DNA of 64,000 bases from Deroplatys truncata (GCA_030765065.1 CM060985.1:177756096-177820095), one strand, 5' to 3'. Shown: positions 1 through 11,009, counted from the first letter of the stretch. The notes: generated by a model not told the origin, from the sequence alone. Program-made: numbers and translations.

Positions 1-1212
1 GTCGGTGTCGTCCGGTTCGACGAGGTGGCCCTCGATGCGTTCCAGCTTGCGCTGGACCGATGCGAGGATCCCGTCATCCCCTTGGAGGCCCGTGATCTGT
101 CTTGAGAGGGCTAAGATTGCCCTGGCCGAGGTCCGCTGCTTGGCCTCAACTGCCGCAAGGCGCGTGTTGGCTGCGCAGCGTAGCCCAACCAGGCGAGAGT
201 TGAAGTCGATGTAGGTGGTCTTGAAGTCCAGAAGTGTGGCCTGCAAGGCAGACAGAGTGGCCTGTAATTCTGCTTGTGGATGCGAGGGGTCAGGAACCGT
301 CCGTGGAGGCTCAGCCCCACGGGGAGGCGTCTGCGGAGGCTGTAGAGTTGACGTCAGGGTAGTTGACCCAGTAGGTTGTTTCCGGGGGTACAGGGGGCAC
401 TGAGCCTGCCCTGTGTAGTGTGTACGCCCGGAACAGGTGGCGCAGTATCGGCGACGTCTGCGAAGGTCGTGGGCGGTGCAGTTTGCCGTGAGGCAGCCTG
501 CCCCGCAGTAATGGCACCGAGGTGCAGCGACGCATGCCTCCGCTGTGTGACCGAAGACACAACAGCGGCGGCAGGGTACCGGGCGTTGACTCCTACTGGC
601 TTCGATGCGCAAGCACTGCCCCAGCAGAGGCAGGCTTGACCCCAAGGCCGCCTGAGTGTCCGCGGCGGTTCCGAGATGGAGGCGAACCAGCGGTGTTGGC
701 CCTCGTTTTGAGGAAATTCGGGATGCCCGAATTGCCGAGTGCCAGTGGTGTCTTGCGGCATCCAGCACGAAATGTACTGGCAGGTCCCTCGGTACTCCAC
801 AGATGACTACACTGTGGCGGCCATCTGCCGGAGGGTGCGTCGGCGGTGATATCGGGCTCACCAAGGGTGGTAAGGGTGGCGTCGTGCAGCCCTGAGAAGC
901 AGAGCCGGAGGCAACAGGTGCAGGCGTTGCAATGCTGCGACCGGGTGAAGCAGCAGCAGAAGCGTAGCTGCGCCCGGTCGGCGGTGACGGTGAAGCAGCC
1001 TTCCCGGCGGATGCCGGTGGAGCTGCCGGCGAGTCGGCGGGGTCTGCGGCCGGAGTCGGCTGGAGAGCGCTGGGCTCCTCAGCGGTGGCCGGAGAAGCAG
1101 CAGCGGAAGCTTCAGCGGCGAGGCGTTTCCTTCTCTTCACCATTTCGGCGATCTCGTTGAGTGTAGAGATGTTGCCTCGGCGGAGTCTCGAAGCGAAGTC
1201 GTTATTACCCAT
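1..1212 (-). CDS. gag-like ORF1 protein of a non-LTR-type retroelement, partial (open at window edge)
   Basis: I read 404 codons on the minus strand without a stop, from ATG at 1212 to base 1, so the end lies outside the window. Residues about 30-125 are Pro/Ala/Ser-rich and probably disordered. Residues 214-227 (CRRCCVFGHTAEAC) fit CX2CX4HX4C exactly. A variant cysteine cluster lies at 233-245 (CHYCGAGCLTANC). A third knuckle at 257-272 (CATCSGRTHYTGQAQC) fits CX2CX4HX6C. After that the protein is Gln/Leu/Lys-rich and looks coiled-coil. Triple zinc knuckles in this setting are typical of ORF1/gag of Jockey- or CR1-like retrotransposons, which bind element RNA. The region is visibly GC-rich against AT-rich surroundings. 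Its N-terminus, knuckles and tail resemble the broken copies at 36.4-37.5 and 46.4-47.0 kb. No reverse transcriptase is visible here; it may lie beyond the left edge. Confidence 0.8.
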   Translation of the reverse strand, partial: MGNNDFASRLRRGNISTLNEIAEMVKRRKRLAAEASAAASPATAEEPSALQPTPAADPADSPAAPPASAGKAASPSPPTGRSYASAAASPGRSIATPAPVASGSASQGCTTPPLPPLVSPISPPTHPPADGRHSVVICGVPRDLPVHFVLDAARHHWHSAIRASRISSKRGPTPLVRLHLGTAADTQAALGSSLPLLGQCLRIEASRSQRPVPCRRCCVFGHTAEACVAAPRCHYCGAGCLTANCTAHDLRRRRRYCATCSGRTHYTGQAQCPLYPRKQPTGSTTLTSTLQPPQTPPRGAEPPRTVPDPSHPQAELQATLSALQATLLDFKTTYIDFNSRLVGLRCAANTRLAAVEAKQRTSARAILALSRQITGLQGDDGILASVQRKLERIEGHLVEPDDTD

Positions 1213-1256
1213 CACTTTTGGGTTATTAAATGGCAACACTAAGTCCTAATACATAC

Positions 1257-1500
1257 TTACCGAGGTCGCGGATTCAAACCCGGCGGAGGACGATGGATTT
1301 TTTCGAACGTAAAAATCCTTACCATAGCTTCCTTCGGAAGGGAAGTAAAGCCGGTGGTACCGTGTCGAAGATTTACGGCACGTAAAATAACCTCAAGCCT
1401 GATAAAGAGGCCTCTGGGCAAACTTACAGGTCTTTCCCTGTCAATATAGAACGGGACGCTAAGGACCACAGCAGTTAAAGAGCGTCCATAAATAAAACTT
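1257..1500 (+). repeat. SINE family 1, copy 1 (5' truncated)
   Basis: A perfect 11-bp duplication CTAATACATAC flanks it (1246-1256 and 1501-1511). It begins inside the tRNA-like head, with the box-B-like GGATTCAAACCC, and ends in ATAAATAAAACT. It matches 35440-35728 and, inverted, 47478-47706. It lies only about 45 bp upstream of the gag-like ATG at 1212, in that gene's leader or flank. Confidence 0.85.
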
Positions 1501-1644
1501 CTAATACATACAAAAACAATATACCACAATAAATAAACCTTCTGGTTCTTGAAAGGATAAAATAAATAAAATTCAAGACTATGAGGCGGTAGCAGGACTA
1601 GCATCCCGTCCACAAAGCACCAGCGTCAACAACTGCTCTCGTTC

Positions 1645-2297
1645 TGCAAGTCATGAAGTCCATAAGATTTTAAAAAGGTGAAAATCCATTGCGTCCTCCT
1701 CCAGCGCATCTAACACCCTGTCTCACAACTCCTCTACTGTACGGGCGAGTGGATGTTCTTCCTAATTAGAGCCGAAGATCCACTTTTCTCTAGCCCGCAC
1801 ATCTTCAATGAGATTCATATCCGGTGAATGTGGGGCCAATCGAGCAGCTCATATCGCGTCTGTTCATAAACCACCTTTAATCCAATTGGTGGTGTGTACT
1901 GGAATAGTTGTCCTGTTGAAACGGATTCTCTTGGAGATATCGTTTACGGGCTGAAGTATTCAGAATGTTTTGCAAAACATTTTCATATAAATCCGCCGTA
2001 AATCGAGCTTGGATGCGTTCTAGAAGTCCTGCTCCCTCATAAGATATCCACTCGCAACAAGCGACGCTAACACGACCTAGCCTGTTCAGTCTCTAACGAA
2101 GCGCTCATCATATCGGTGGCCATCTATACGGTAAACACGAACAGGACCGTCATTTCTCCTTTCGAAGATCTGGCGGATAGTAGCGTATTCTAGACGAGCC
2201 ACGATCTGTACTTGTATTAAGCGTTGCTTCCTCGCAGCTCGACGAGTCTTTATTCTACGCTCTCTAAAGCGTCTCCTTATGGTGCGTGTCGGAACCG
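1645..2297 (-). pseudogene. Tc1-like transposase, C-terminal two thirds, degenerate
   Basis: Read from 2297 leftwards: a TIRRRFRERRIKTRRAARK-type DNA-binding segment, then an FQQDN-like block near 1915, then LLDWPH and, in another frame, SPDMNLIEDVRA near 1800-1850 (the DDE third-acid region), and the tail AMDFHLFK followed by a stop near 1657. These are the landmarks of Tc1/IS630-type transposases. Several frameshifts and stops break it, so it is inactive. The N-terminal paired-type domain and inverted repeats are missing. Its right edge meets family A directly at about 2298, which creates a chimeric 109-codon frame at 2086-2415 that should not be taken for a gene. Confidence 0.75.
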
Positions 2298-3050
2298 AAA
2301 ACACATATTTTGAGGCCTCCTCAATCCAAAAAGTATTTTTGGAAACATGTCCTTGTGTGTGTGTCTGTGTGTGTGAACAGCATAACCCAGAAACGAACAG
2401 TCGGATAAACACCAAACTTGGTATTTAGGTTCAGTATCTTCCAGAGATGCGACACGAAGGTTTTCAAGAAAATCCCCCCACCCAGACTACCCTTTACATG
2501 GAACATTTTTCGAAAATTTTAATTTTCTCAAAAGTGGTTCTAACGATTTTGAATAAAATGCCATAAGTTTGACATTTTATGGCAAATGAATTGTATATCT
2601 CGAATGTTCTGGGAATGTTTCCAAAAGTACTCTTCATTGTTAACGACTTTTATATAATTCGTAAACCATAAGAGATAGGCAAACTTTTACTACACAAAAA
2701 ATGTAGATAGCGTTTAAATACACAATTTATGTTCATATACATTTTTTTTGTGGAGGAACTATTTTCGAGATATTGCTTGTTATTCCCTTAAATTTCCAAT
2801 ACTTATACTTTTTCTCAAATGGGAATTCGTTATTCATTTTTTTGTCTTGGTTAAGCAGAGAGTAATAATCTGTGGCAAAGGGAATGGTGCTGCACCTAGC
2901 AACCAGCTATTAAGAGATATGTATGTGCTTAAAGGCTACTGTATTTCTATATTGCATTTGCAAAAACAAAACAAGGGGAACATAGTAAGCCTTAAGCGAT
3001 AGTCAAAATATTTGTAGAACTGGTTGCTATGTGTAAAATGTAACTCTCTT
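2298..3050 (-). repeat. Family A repeat, truncated, fold-back subtype
   Basis: It contains the family's TG tract, the GAACAGCATAACTCAGAAACG block and the long A/T-rich body. The terminal TACTTTCTCTAC end is missing where it meets the Tc1-like pseudogene. At 2880-3045 the body carries a palindromic arrangement: GCAACCAGCTATTAAG is followed by its near-complement ending CTGGTTGCTATGTG. The copy at 33.6-34.5 kb has the same arrangement. Confidence 0.75.
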
Positions 3051-3293
3051 TGCATGGCAAGAACATAAAAAAATATTCTGTGGGCGTAAGAAAAATGAGA
3101 ACGAGTAACGGTCAAAATGATTTTTGTAATACAAGCATGATACCGAAAACCAAAACACAGAGCAGGATATGATTATGTACGAACGGAAGTGACTGATGTG
3201 TGTGGATAAAGCAAGGTGTAATTATAAACGAGCGGATGAGCTTGAGGTACAAGTGAGGCAGCACGTGTTTCCAGCAAAGCAGTAAACTGGAAG

Positions 3294-3385
3294 AAAAAAA
3301 ATCTGATGTGATACATTCACATTACTTTCCCTACCCTCTATCGTTTTTAGTGGGTACACAAGGTATTTTTACTTAAGCTTATTAC
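3294..3385 (+). repeat. Family A terminal fragment
   Basis: A run of A followed by TCTGATGTGATACATTCAC and the CTTTCCCTACC inverted-repeat region. It breaks into an opposite-strand copy after about 90 bp. Confidence 0.65.
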
Positions 3386-4203
3386 TCACTCTAATACGTA
3401 TAGTAAGTAGAATATTACATTTCACCTAAAAGTTTGATGTTGAGATTTCACCAGAAATGCATGTTTTGAAGCCCCATAATGCAAAAAGGCCCGTGTGTCT
3501 GTCTGAGAACAGCGTAACTCAAAAAGGAAAAGTCCGATAAATACCAAACTTGGTATTTAGGTTCAGTATCTTTAAAAGATGCGATAAGAAGATTTTCAAG
3601 AAAATCCCCCCATTCCAGACTACCCTTTACATGGAACATTTTTCGAAGTTTTGTTTTCTCTCAGAAATGGCACTAACGATTTTAATCAAAGTATCATATT
3701 TTGGACACTTTAATGGCAAATGAAAGGCATATCTAGAACTTTCTAGGAATGTCTCCAAAGGTCGCCTTCATTCTGAATGAGTTTTGCATAACTGGTAAAC
3801 CGTAAGAGATAGACAAAATTTTATGTCACATACAATTTATGTCATATACATTTTTTGTGTGCAGTGAACCTTTGCGAAATATTCCTTGTTATTTGTTTGA
3901 ATTTTCCAATACTTAATACTTTTTCTCAAATGGGAATTCGTTATTCATTTTGTTTTTCTTTCTTTTCTTTTTGCATGTCCTGGACATACACAGAGAATGG
4001 AATGCGCCACATAGCAACCAGTTCTTAAAACATTTGACTCTCGCTTAAAGCCTACCATATTGCCCTTGCACCTACAAGGAAATTAGCAATAAGATAATTT
4101 CTGAAAATGTTAATCTCAATTAAATAGATGGAGAATAAGCGTTTGTACAAATAGTTTGTACAGGAGTAGAGAAAGTCGTGTGAATGTATCACATCAGATT
4201 TTT
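3386..4203 (-). repeat. Family A repeat, near complete
   Basis: It begins with a diverged end (TAATACGTATAGTAAG), contains the full body, and ends GTAGAGAAAGTCGTGTGAA...CACATCAGATTTT. The next copy begins at once, in the same orientation. Confidence 0.8.
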
Positions 4204-5115
4204 ACTTTCTCTACTACGTATAGTAAGTAGGGGAAGTATTGTATTCCACCCAAAAATTCGATACCCAGATTTCACCGGAAGTATATATGTTTTGAGACCC
4301 CCGGAGTCCAAAAAAAGCATTTTTGGAAGCATGTCCGTGTGTGTGTCTGTGCGTCTGTTTGTCTGTGTGGCTGTCTGTCTATGTGTGTGTCTGTGAACAG
4401 CATAACTCAGAAACGAACAGTCGGATAAACACCAAACTTGGTATTTAGGTTCAGTATCTTCCAGAGATGCGACAAGAAGGTTTTCAAGAAAATCCCCCAC
4501 CGCAGATTACCCTTTACGTGGAACATTTTTCGAAAACTTTAATTTTCTCAATACTGGCTCTAACAATGTTGATTAAAATATCATATGTTTAAGATATTCT
4601 CATGACAAATAAATCGTATATCTTAATTTTTTGGGAATGTCTAAAAAGTATTCATTGTGAACGGGTTGTGCATAACTGGTAAACCATAAGAGATAGACAA
4701 AATTGTAATACACAAAAATGCAGATGGCGTTAAAATACACAATTTGCCATATACATTTTTGTTGTTGAGTGAACCATTTTCGAGATATTGCTTGTTATTC
4801 CCTTAAATTGTTCAATACTTACTTTCTCAAATGGGAATTCGTTATTCATTTGTATTGGATATGCAAAGAGTATTAGTCTGTTGCAAAAATAATGGTGCTG
4901 CACATAGCAACCAGCTATTAAGAGTAATGTCTACGCTTAAGGGCTACTATATTTCTATATTGCCCTTGTAACTATATATTCCCCTTATATCTATAAGAAA
5001 ATTAGCAATAAGATAGAGTCTGCAAATGTTTATCTCCACTAGCATGAAGTAGATGGAGAATAAGCGTATGTAAAGAGTAGAGAAAGTCATGAGAGTGTAA
5101 CACATCAAATTTTTT
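4204..5115 (-). repeat. Family A repeat, complete, head-to-tail with the previous copy
   Basis: It runs from TACTTTCTCTACTACGTATA to GTAACACATCAAATTTTTT. Both 11-bp inverted repeats, the (TG)n tract with CTGTCTGT variants and the conserved body are present. Confidence 0.85.
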
Positions 5116-5238
5116 ATTGAAGTAACGCTAAATTTTTGTAGAGCACATTGGAAACTACAAACAAGGTTTAGAGTCTTAAAGGTTTAGCTTCTTTGCTGTT
5201 ACCAAGGCTTTGGCACGAGCATGCGCAAAGCACCGTAT

Positions 5239-5262
5239 CCGGCACTTATAATTTTGTGCCGG
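5239..5262. other. 24-bp GC-rich hairpin
   Basis: CCGGCAC and GTGCCGG form a perfect 7-bp stem around a 10-nt A/T loop. It stands out in AT-rich DNA and lies just outside the 3' end of the mariner-like pseudogene. Function unknown. Confidence 0.5.
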
Positions 5263-5324
5263 CCGATTATTTTTGACTAGAAGTGTACATACAGGTAATT
5301 ACAAATATGCGTACTACTCTATGT

Positions 5325-5905
5325 ATCTTACACTATTTTTTCCACATGGTCCCCACACCGGTTTACACATTTGTCCCATCGCAACACTAAATTTGAGATG
5401 CCCGTGTAGTAGAATTCCTCCGGTTGACTGTGGTACCACCGTAGGACTACTGTCTTGGCTTCATCGTTGTATGTGGAGTGCCGTCCTGGCAGGAACTACT
5501 TCACCGGTCTAAAAACGTGGAAATAACTAGAGGCGAGGTCTGGACTGTATGCTGGGTGGTATAGATTCTCCCAGTGAAATGCCCGGAGCTTGTGGACGGT
5601 TCTGATTGCCACATGTGGCCTTGCATTGTGGACGCTGATGACTGCCCGCAGACATGACAGAGTGGAATTATAACTGTCGGCATTGATGGTTACACCTTGT
5701 GGCATGAATTCCAGCAGGAGGGTCGACAGCGATCCTAGAAAGCGGTTGGTATCACTTTCCGAACGGATGGCACGAGGAATATGTCACAGGCGAACCCGGA
5801 TGTTTCCACGTCATGCTGTGCTGCTTCCATTCCGATGTGAAATGCAGTATCCATGTTTCATCGCCAGTAAGAATGCGGTTCAGGAAGCCTTCAGCCTCCT
5901 CGGCG
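5325..5905 (-). pseudogene. mariner transposase, catalytic-domain remnant
   Basis: Reading leftwards from about 5900: AEGFLNRILTGDETWI (first catalytic Asp, GDETW near 5850-5868), WKQHSMTWKHPGSP, LLEFMPQGVTINADSY, then VHNARPHVA and HPAYSPDLASSYFH, and an ending close to the usual RCGDHVEK. This is the DD34D core of mariner transposases. The normally invariant HDN is HN here, so the second catalytic Asp is missing, consistent with an in-frame loss of one codon. At least two frameshifts also break the frame. The N-terminal helix-turn-helix half is absent. Confidence 0.85.
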
Positions 5906-5984
5906 TACCGTTGCATATGATGCAGTGGATGGATGTATTAACTTCCTATTTACAGCCCGAAGTTGGCTAAAAAATAGGGGCAAA

Positions 5985-7010
5985 GACTTTTGATTCGCCC
6001 TCGTATTCTTATAACAACGTATTCTTATTATTTTATCTACTTCTTGTTAATAGAGATAAACTTTTATATTACATTTACACATTTCGTTGTTCCATAGAGT
6101 AGGCAGAGTGATAGTGTGGTTTCAAAAGAGTATGTAGTATTTGATGGCTTAGAAATTCTATGCTATAATAACCAAGAAGAAAATAATAACGCCTTCCCAT
6201 TTGGGAAAAGTAAATGTATTGGAAAACCGAAACAAAAAACGAGGAACATCTCGGAAATGGCTAGGATTGGACTTAGTTGACGTAGGGGACACCTAGGACC
6301 TCAACCCACACACCCTGGGAGCAACGGATGAGATGAAGCAACCGTAGGTGCAGGACCGGTCGACGCAGATGTTCCCAAAGAGGTGCAAGCTTGATTACCC
6401 AGCCGAAGAGCGCTCAACGGCGTACTGCGCAAGTCCTGCAGGGTGGCTCCTCCTGCGGAGACCGGGGAAACCTCGACCCAGCAGCGGAGGCTTCAACGGT
6501 CGCCGAGGAGGAGTTCCAACGCGCAAGCCTCTGCACCAGTTGCCCGCAGCCGAGCAAAACACAGCCCCGGAGTCAATCTGTAACGAGAGAGAGGAAGATG
6601 AAATGGGAGGACATAAGGGAGAGAGAAAAAAGTGGGAGGTAATGATACTTCCCAGCATTCACCTGGTGACCCGGGCAAACCCCCAAAAAACCATGAGTCA
6701 GGAAGGTAGTTTGGGGAATCGAACACAGGTTCTACCCTATGCGGGTCATAGTACTTGAGTTATCCCGCTCGTTTGGAAATGGTTAAATCTCACGAAGCAT
6801 TTTACTTGATACAAATGGTGTTCTTTAAGAACATCAACATTAAAATTTTATTTACCGTTTTCCAAATATAAAGACCTTATTCGGAATAAAGAGGATATAT
6901 TTGTCAATACCTATAGTATTTTAATCATAATAATTGGATTCATTTTGATGCATGAAAAATAACCAAATGATAAAGGTTTTCCACATAAGGGATAATTTGG
7001 CGTGCTGAAC
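5985..7010 (+). repeat. Old, diverged family A copy split by a SINE
   Basis: 5985-6252 and 6783-7010 together match the diverged subtype (TTCGTTGTTCCATAGAG..., ATCTCGGAAATGG...). SINE family 3 interrupts it at GGAAATGG. A younger opposite-strand copy follows at 7011. Confidence 0.6.
6264..6774 (-). repeat. SINE family 3, copy 1 (about 0.5 kb, tRNA-headed)
   Basis: Read on the minus strand it starts CGAGCGGGATAACTCAAGTA, with a box-A-like AACTCAAGTAC and a box-B-like GTTCGATTCCCC. The flanking duplication GGAAATGG is at 6253-6260 and 6775-6782. The same element occurs at 32387-32885. Its interior is GC-rich and gives several long but meaningless open frames. Confidence 0.75.
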
Positions 7011-7157
7011 TTTACTTTGTCTACTACGTATAGTAAGTAGGGTAAGTATTGTATTCCACCCAAAAATTCGATACCGAGATTTCACCGGAAAGACATGTTT
7101 TGAGACCCTCTGAATCCAAAAAAGGTATTTTTGGAAACATGTCCGTGTGTGTGCGTT

Positions 7158-7207
<50 letters not shown>

Positions 7208-7625
7208 TCTGTGTGTGAACAGCATAACTCAGAAACGAACAGTCAGATAAACACCAAACCTGGTATATAGGTTCAGTATCTTCCAGAGATGCGACACGAA
7301 GCTTTTTTTTTGTTGAGTGAACCGTTTTCGAGATATTGCTTGTTATTCCCTTAAATTTTCCAATACCTATACTTTTTCTCAAATGGAAGTTCGTTATTCA
7401 TTTTTTTTGTCCTGGATATACAAATAGAGTGGAATACTCCACATAGCAACCAGCTCTTAAAATATTTGACTATCGCTTAAAGCCTACCAATTCCCCTTGC
7501 ATCTACAAGAAAATTAGCAATAAGATTAACATCTCGATTAACATGAAGTAGATGGAGAATAAGCGTTTGTAAAAATAGTTTGTACAAGAGTAGAGAAAGT
7601 CATGCGAGCGCAACACATCAGATTT
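7011..7625 (-). repeat. Family A repeat with internal deletion
   Basis: Both ends are present (TACTTTGTCTACTACGTATA... and ...AACACATCAGATTTTTTTT) and the (TG)n tract is long, at 7140-7218. The segment from the AAAATCCCCCCA block to the TTTGTTGAGTGAACC block is gone, so the copy is about 0.6 kb. Confidence 0.85.
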
Positions 7626-7635
7626 TTTTTACTTC

Positions 7636-7920
7636 TATCTATAGACCGCCTTTAACTACATTTGTGATATCGTGACCTTACCTTTGGAACTTTTTGCCTA
7701 TTGGCAATGCTGTTAGCTCCTATTCGATTATTGTTAAGTTTTTTTTTACATTTTTGGGTTTTAATCAGTAAATCAAACACGAACATACATTTATCCTTAC
7801 AGACTCTGGGGAGGATAGGGAATAATCCTGATAGAGTAAAATTCGCAACTCTCAGCCGGAAGTCGAACCCGGGAATCCTCGCACAGCAGGCAGGTGCTCC
7901 ATCGACTGAGCTATGAGGCT
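7636..7920 (-). repeat. SINE family 2, copy 1
   Basis: On the minus strand it begins GCCTCATAGCTCAGTCGATG (box A) followed by GGGTTCGACTTCC (box B), a clear tRNA-like head. The body runs to TTTAAAGGCGGTC. It matches 60046-60315. It sits inside a family A copy whose far end resumes at 7921. Confidence 0.8.
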
Positions 7921-8098
7921 AATTTTTCCTGTTCATGCAAAGAGAATAGAATTTCAAAGTCGTCCAGCTACTGGCTTTAGCCTGTTATACTCTTCTTACA
8001 CTTACAACGAAAATGGGTTAATAAGATTTTAACAAAAATAAGCTTTTTGTAAGAAGAGTTGGTAGAGAAAGTAATGTGAGTCCGACACATCAGATGTT
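7921..8098 (-). repeat. Family A right-hand remainder
   Basis: Diverged terminal part ending GGTAGAGAAAGTAATGTGAG then CACATCAGATGTTTTT. It is separated from the rest of its copy by SINE family 2. Confidence 0.65.
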
Positions 8099-8463
8099 TT
8101 TCGAGCGGTACTATTTTGAACACAATCTATGTACGCTTCCTGAATGTTTGCATTCAGCGGAGTTGGAACATCGAGTTCACTGTCGGCTATTAAATCTTCA
8201 ACAGCGATCGATCGCTAAAGCAGGAAAACGACAAATGGAGCAAAATTTAATTTTAAATTTCGGAAATAAAAAGCAATGTGGAAAGCGCTTCCTTCAGACT
8301 GGCGAGTGGGGTTGTGCAGAGGAAATTCGATTTTCCATTAATCGATACCCATAACCATCAAGTGAGCCGGCTTTCCCCGGATCGCAAACAGCACAACGAG
8401 CTGCTGAAAATGTACAGTCGCCGTCCTACTCCACGCTCGCTTGCATCAGCTTTATTGAATTAA
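8076..8463 (+). other. Two overlapping short open frames, unassigned
   Basis: Frames of 92 codons (8076-8354) and 61 codons (8278-8463) overlap in a stretch that is not family A and is less AT-rich than its surroundings. The second contains FPLIDTHNHQVSRLSPDRKQ and ends RSLASALLN. I do not recognise either. It may be a remnant of an unknown element or of an exon, or chance. There is no splice or promoter evidence. Confidence 0.25.
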
Positions 8464-8671
8464 CGTACCGTTTACTACTCAGTTAGTTATTTCTCTCTAA
8501 CAGCATATTGATAGTTATTGCATCGTCAATATTCCTATACTGGCGTCATGCTAAATAATTAATTATAGATTAAATGCCCTCTGGCACAGATATACATGCT
8601 TATAATTAAGTAAATAACACTTTTAACACTTTTATTATAGTTTGGGAATACAAAACAAAATATAATAATAT
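8464..8671. other. AT-rich spacer, nothing recognised
   Basis: Simple A/T-rich sequence with no reading frame, repeat boundary or palindrome that I can support. Confidence 0.4.
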
Positions 8672-9440
8672 TGTGTTACGTTCGCATGACTTTCACTACC
8701 AATTCTTCAACCCTCAGTAGATAGAGAAGGTGTTGCATTCTCGGAAATACATACTTTGAGGCCCTCAGCATCCAAAAAGTCATTTTTAGTGAAAGGTGCG
8801 TGTGGTACCTCTGAACAGTATAACTAAATCTGAGAAGTCTGATAAATACCAAACTTAGTATTTAGGTCCATTACTTTCTAAAGGTGCAAAACTATCCTTT
8901 ACATGAAATATTTAAAAAAAATTGATTTTCTAAAAATGGGCTTTGACGAGATTTATTAAAGAACAATATATTAAACATATTTGCGTAGCAAATAAAACAC
9001 ATATCTTGAGTTTTCTGGGAACAGCCTGTAAAGTCCTCTTCATTCAGAAGGAATTTTGTACAATCTTGTATAACTGGTAAACGTTAAGTGAAAAACGTAG
9101 TACATAAGAAATGTAGGTCTCTTATAAACAAACAATTTGTTTTAAATAACCTTTTTATGCCATCAGCCATTTCCGAGATATCCGTTATTTATTGTTCAAT
9201 AGTTCAATACTTAGTCATTCCTTCATGTCCTGTCGATTTTCATTTGATTTTAGGGATGTCATGGAAACAGTATGGAAGGCCAGCATATAGCGTCCAATTG
9301 TTAAACATTTGACTGTCGCTGTTCTCTTTGTACCTATAACGGAATGTGTAATGTAGCTATTTCTTTAAAGGTTTATTTGGTTTGAAATAAAGTATAATTT
9401 GTATATCTACTAATAAACCATGGGTCTATAGTAGGATTAA
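8672..9440 (-). repeat. Old family A copy
   Basis: A short plus-oriented terminal scrap (TTCGCATGACTTTCACTACC, 8685-8704) is followed by a minus-oriented diverged copy. That copy carries TACCAAACTTAGTATTTAGG, the GGTAAACGTTAAG block and the tail found in other old copies. Confidence 0.6.
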
Positions 9441-11009
9441 GCATGATCATGAGAGAAAATTAAAACGAATAGCAATTTTGCTCTTTAGAAAAGTAACATG
9501 TTTTTTGAAAATTCATACCAATACGAAAGAATATCTCGGAAGTAGTTAATGCCACAGAATATTTTATTTCGTATAAATTTTGTGCTTTAGTGACATCTAC
9601 ACTTTTTGCGTAGCTAGATTTGTTGCCTCCCTCTTACGGTTTATCAGTTACGTAAAAGTCATTCAGAATAAAGGGAAATTCATAAGACACTCCCAGAAAA
9701 TTTAAGATGTTTTATTGTATTATTATTTGCCCCACTTATGGACGCCAATTTGAGAAGATGGATGTATTGTCTTTACGTTGTTTGCACCACGCTTTGGGCA
9801 TCAATTTTGAGTAGGTTGTATTGAAGGAGTTGTATTATATTTCAACTGTTGGGGAGCCGAACTTGTAGTAATTGTAACCACACGTATGGTACCCGGTAGC
9901 CTTCGTCCCAAATTTAAAAATATAAACTTTGTCATTTGACTGTTTCTTTAAGTATTAAATATTTATGATTGCCTCGGCTGCGTCAGTATTATTGTAAAAG
10001 ACATGTTTCTCTTTGTAGGGTTATGCTGCGACAAGAATATAGGGTTACACAGATTATAATTTTACTTCACTCCTTTTATTAATGCTTGACACGACTTAAA
10101 TAACACTTCACTGATATAGAGAGCTGTGAGATTCTTTTTATTAATTAATTACACTTTTTAACACGTAAACTTATTTTTCTTCTCACGCAAATGCGTATTA
10201 TATTTCTTGAGGACACCTTTTGCGTCTAGTTAGTAACGCTGTTTGTAACCGACTGAACTCTAAATTTGTAAAATTTTCTCCTTTTCAGTTTCTAATCCTA
10301 CTCCAATACAATGTCTTCTATTAACTAAAGCTTTTTCTGGTTGTTGATTGCCTATTTTATAAACTGTCACAAAATTTACATTATTGTTGCTTCAATAATG
10401 ACTAGTAGCATTGTTAAACATTCTTACTCATTATTGCCTCATTGTTACCTCTTTGTTAGCAACTTTTGACCTATTTCTCACAGCTCCTACATTATTAAAT
10501 TACGTAATACATTCACATAACATTATTGAACATGTATACAATAATATAAACATACATAATGACTGTAACATACACTTTTTATATATTTTTACATACACAT
10601 ATTGCTTTAAGGCCGGCTGTTATTGAATTTATATGTTACATAATTAGACTGACATCACTTAAGTGATAAGAATACTGCATCAAAAAACGGTGTAAGTATT
10701 GTCATGCATATATCTTATACACATCAGTTTAATCAAAATCGTTGGAGGCTTTTTGGAAAAATCAAAACTAAGCGAGAATTTTTCACGTAGAAATAGTTCG
10801 GTTTGGCGGTGTTTCCTGAATTTCTTCCTCTTGCGTCTTAAATATACGTATTCGGTTTTAATCGGATTTTTTATTATCTTCGCACATACATACACGAAGC
10901 GTTTTCTAAATTATTACAACTGTCTGATTGTACATTTCCGTGTAGGTATAACGGGTTACCAAGTTTGGTGCTTATCCGATTGTTCGTTTTTGAGTTATGC
11001 TGTTCACAG

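Noticed and set aside
2086-2415. 109-codon protein on the minus strand
   Set aside because: It is a chimera reading from family A into a dead Tc1-like transposase. No start or conservation supports it.
6348-6758. 136-codon GC-rich plus-strand frame
   Set aside because: It lies wholly inside SINE family 3, and several frames are open there because of base composition.
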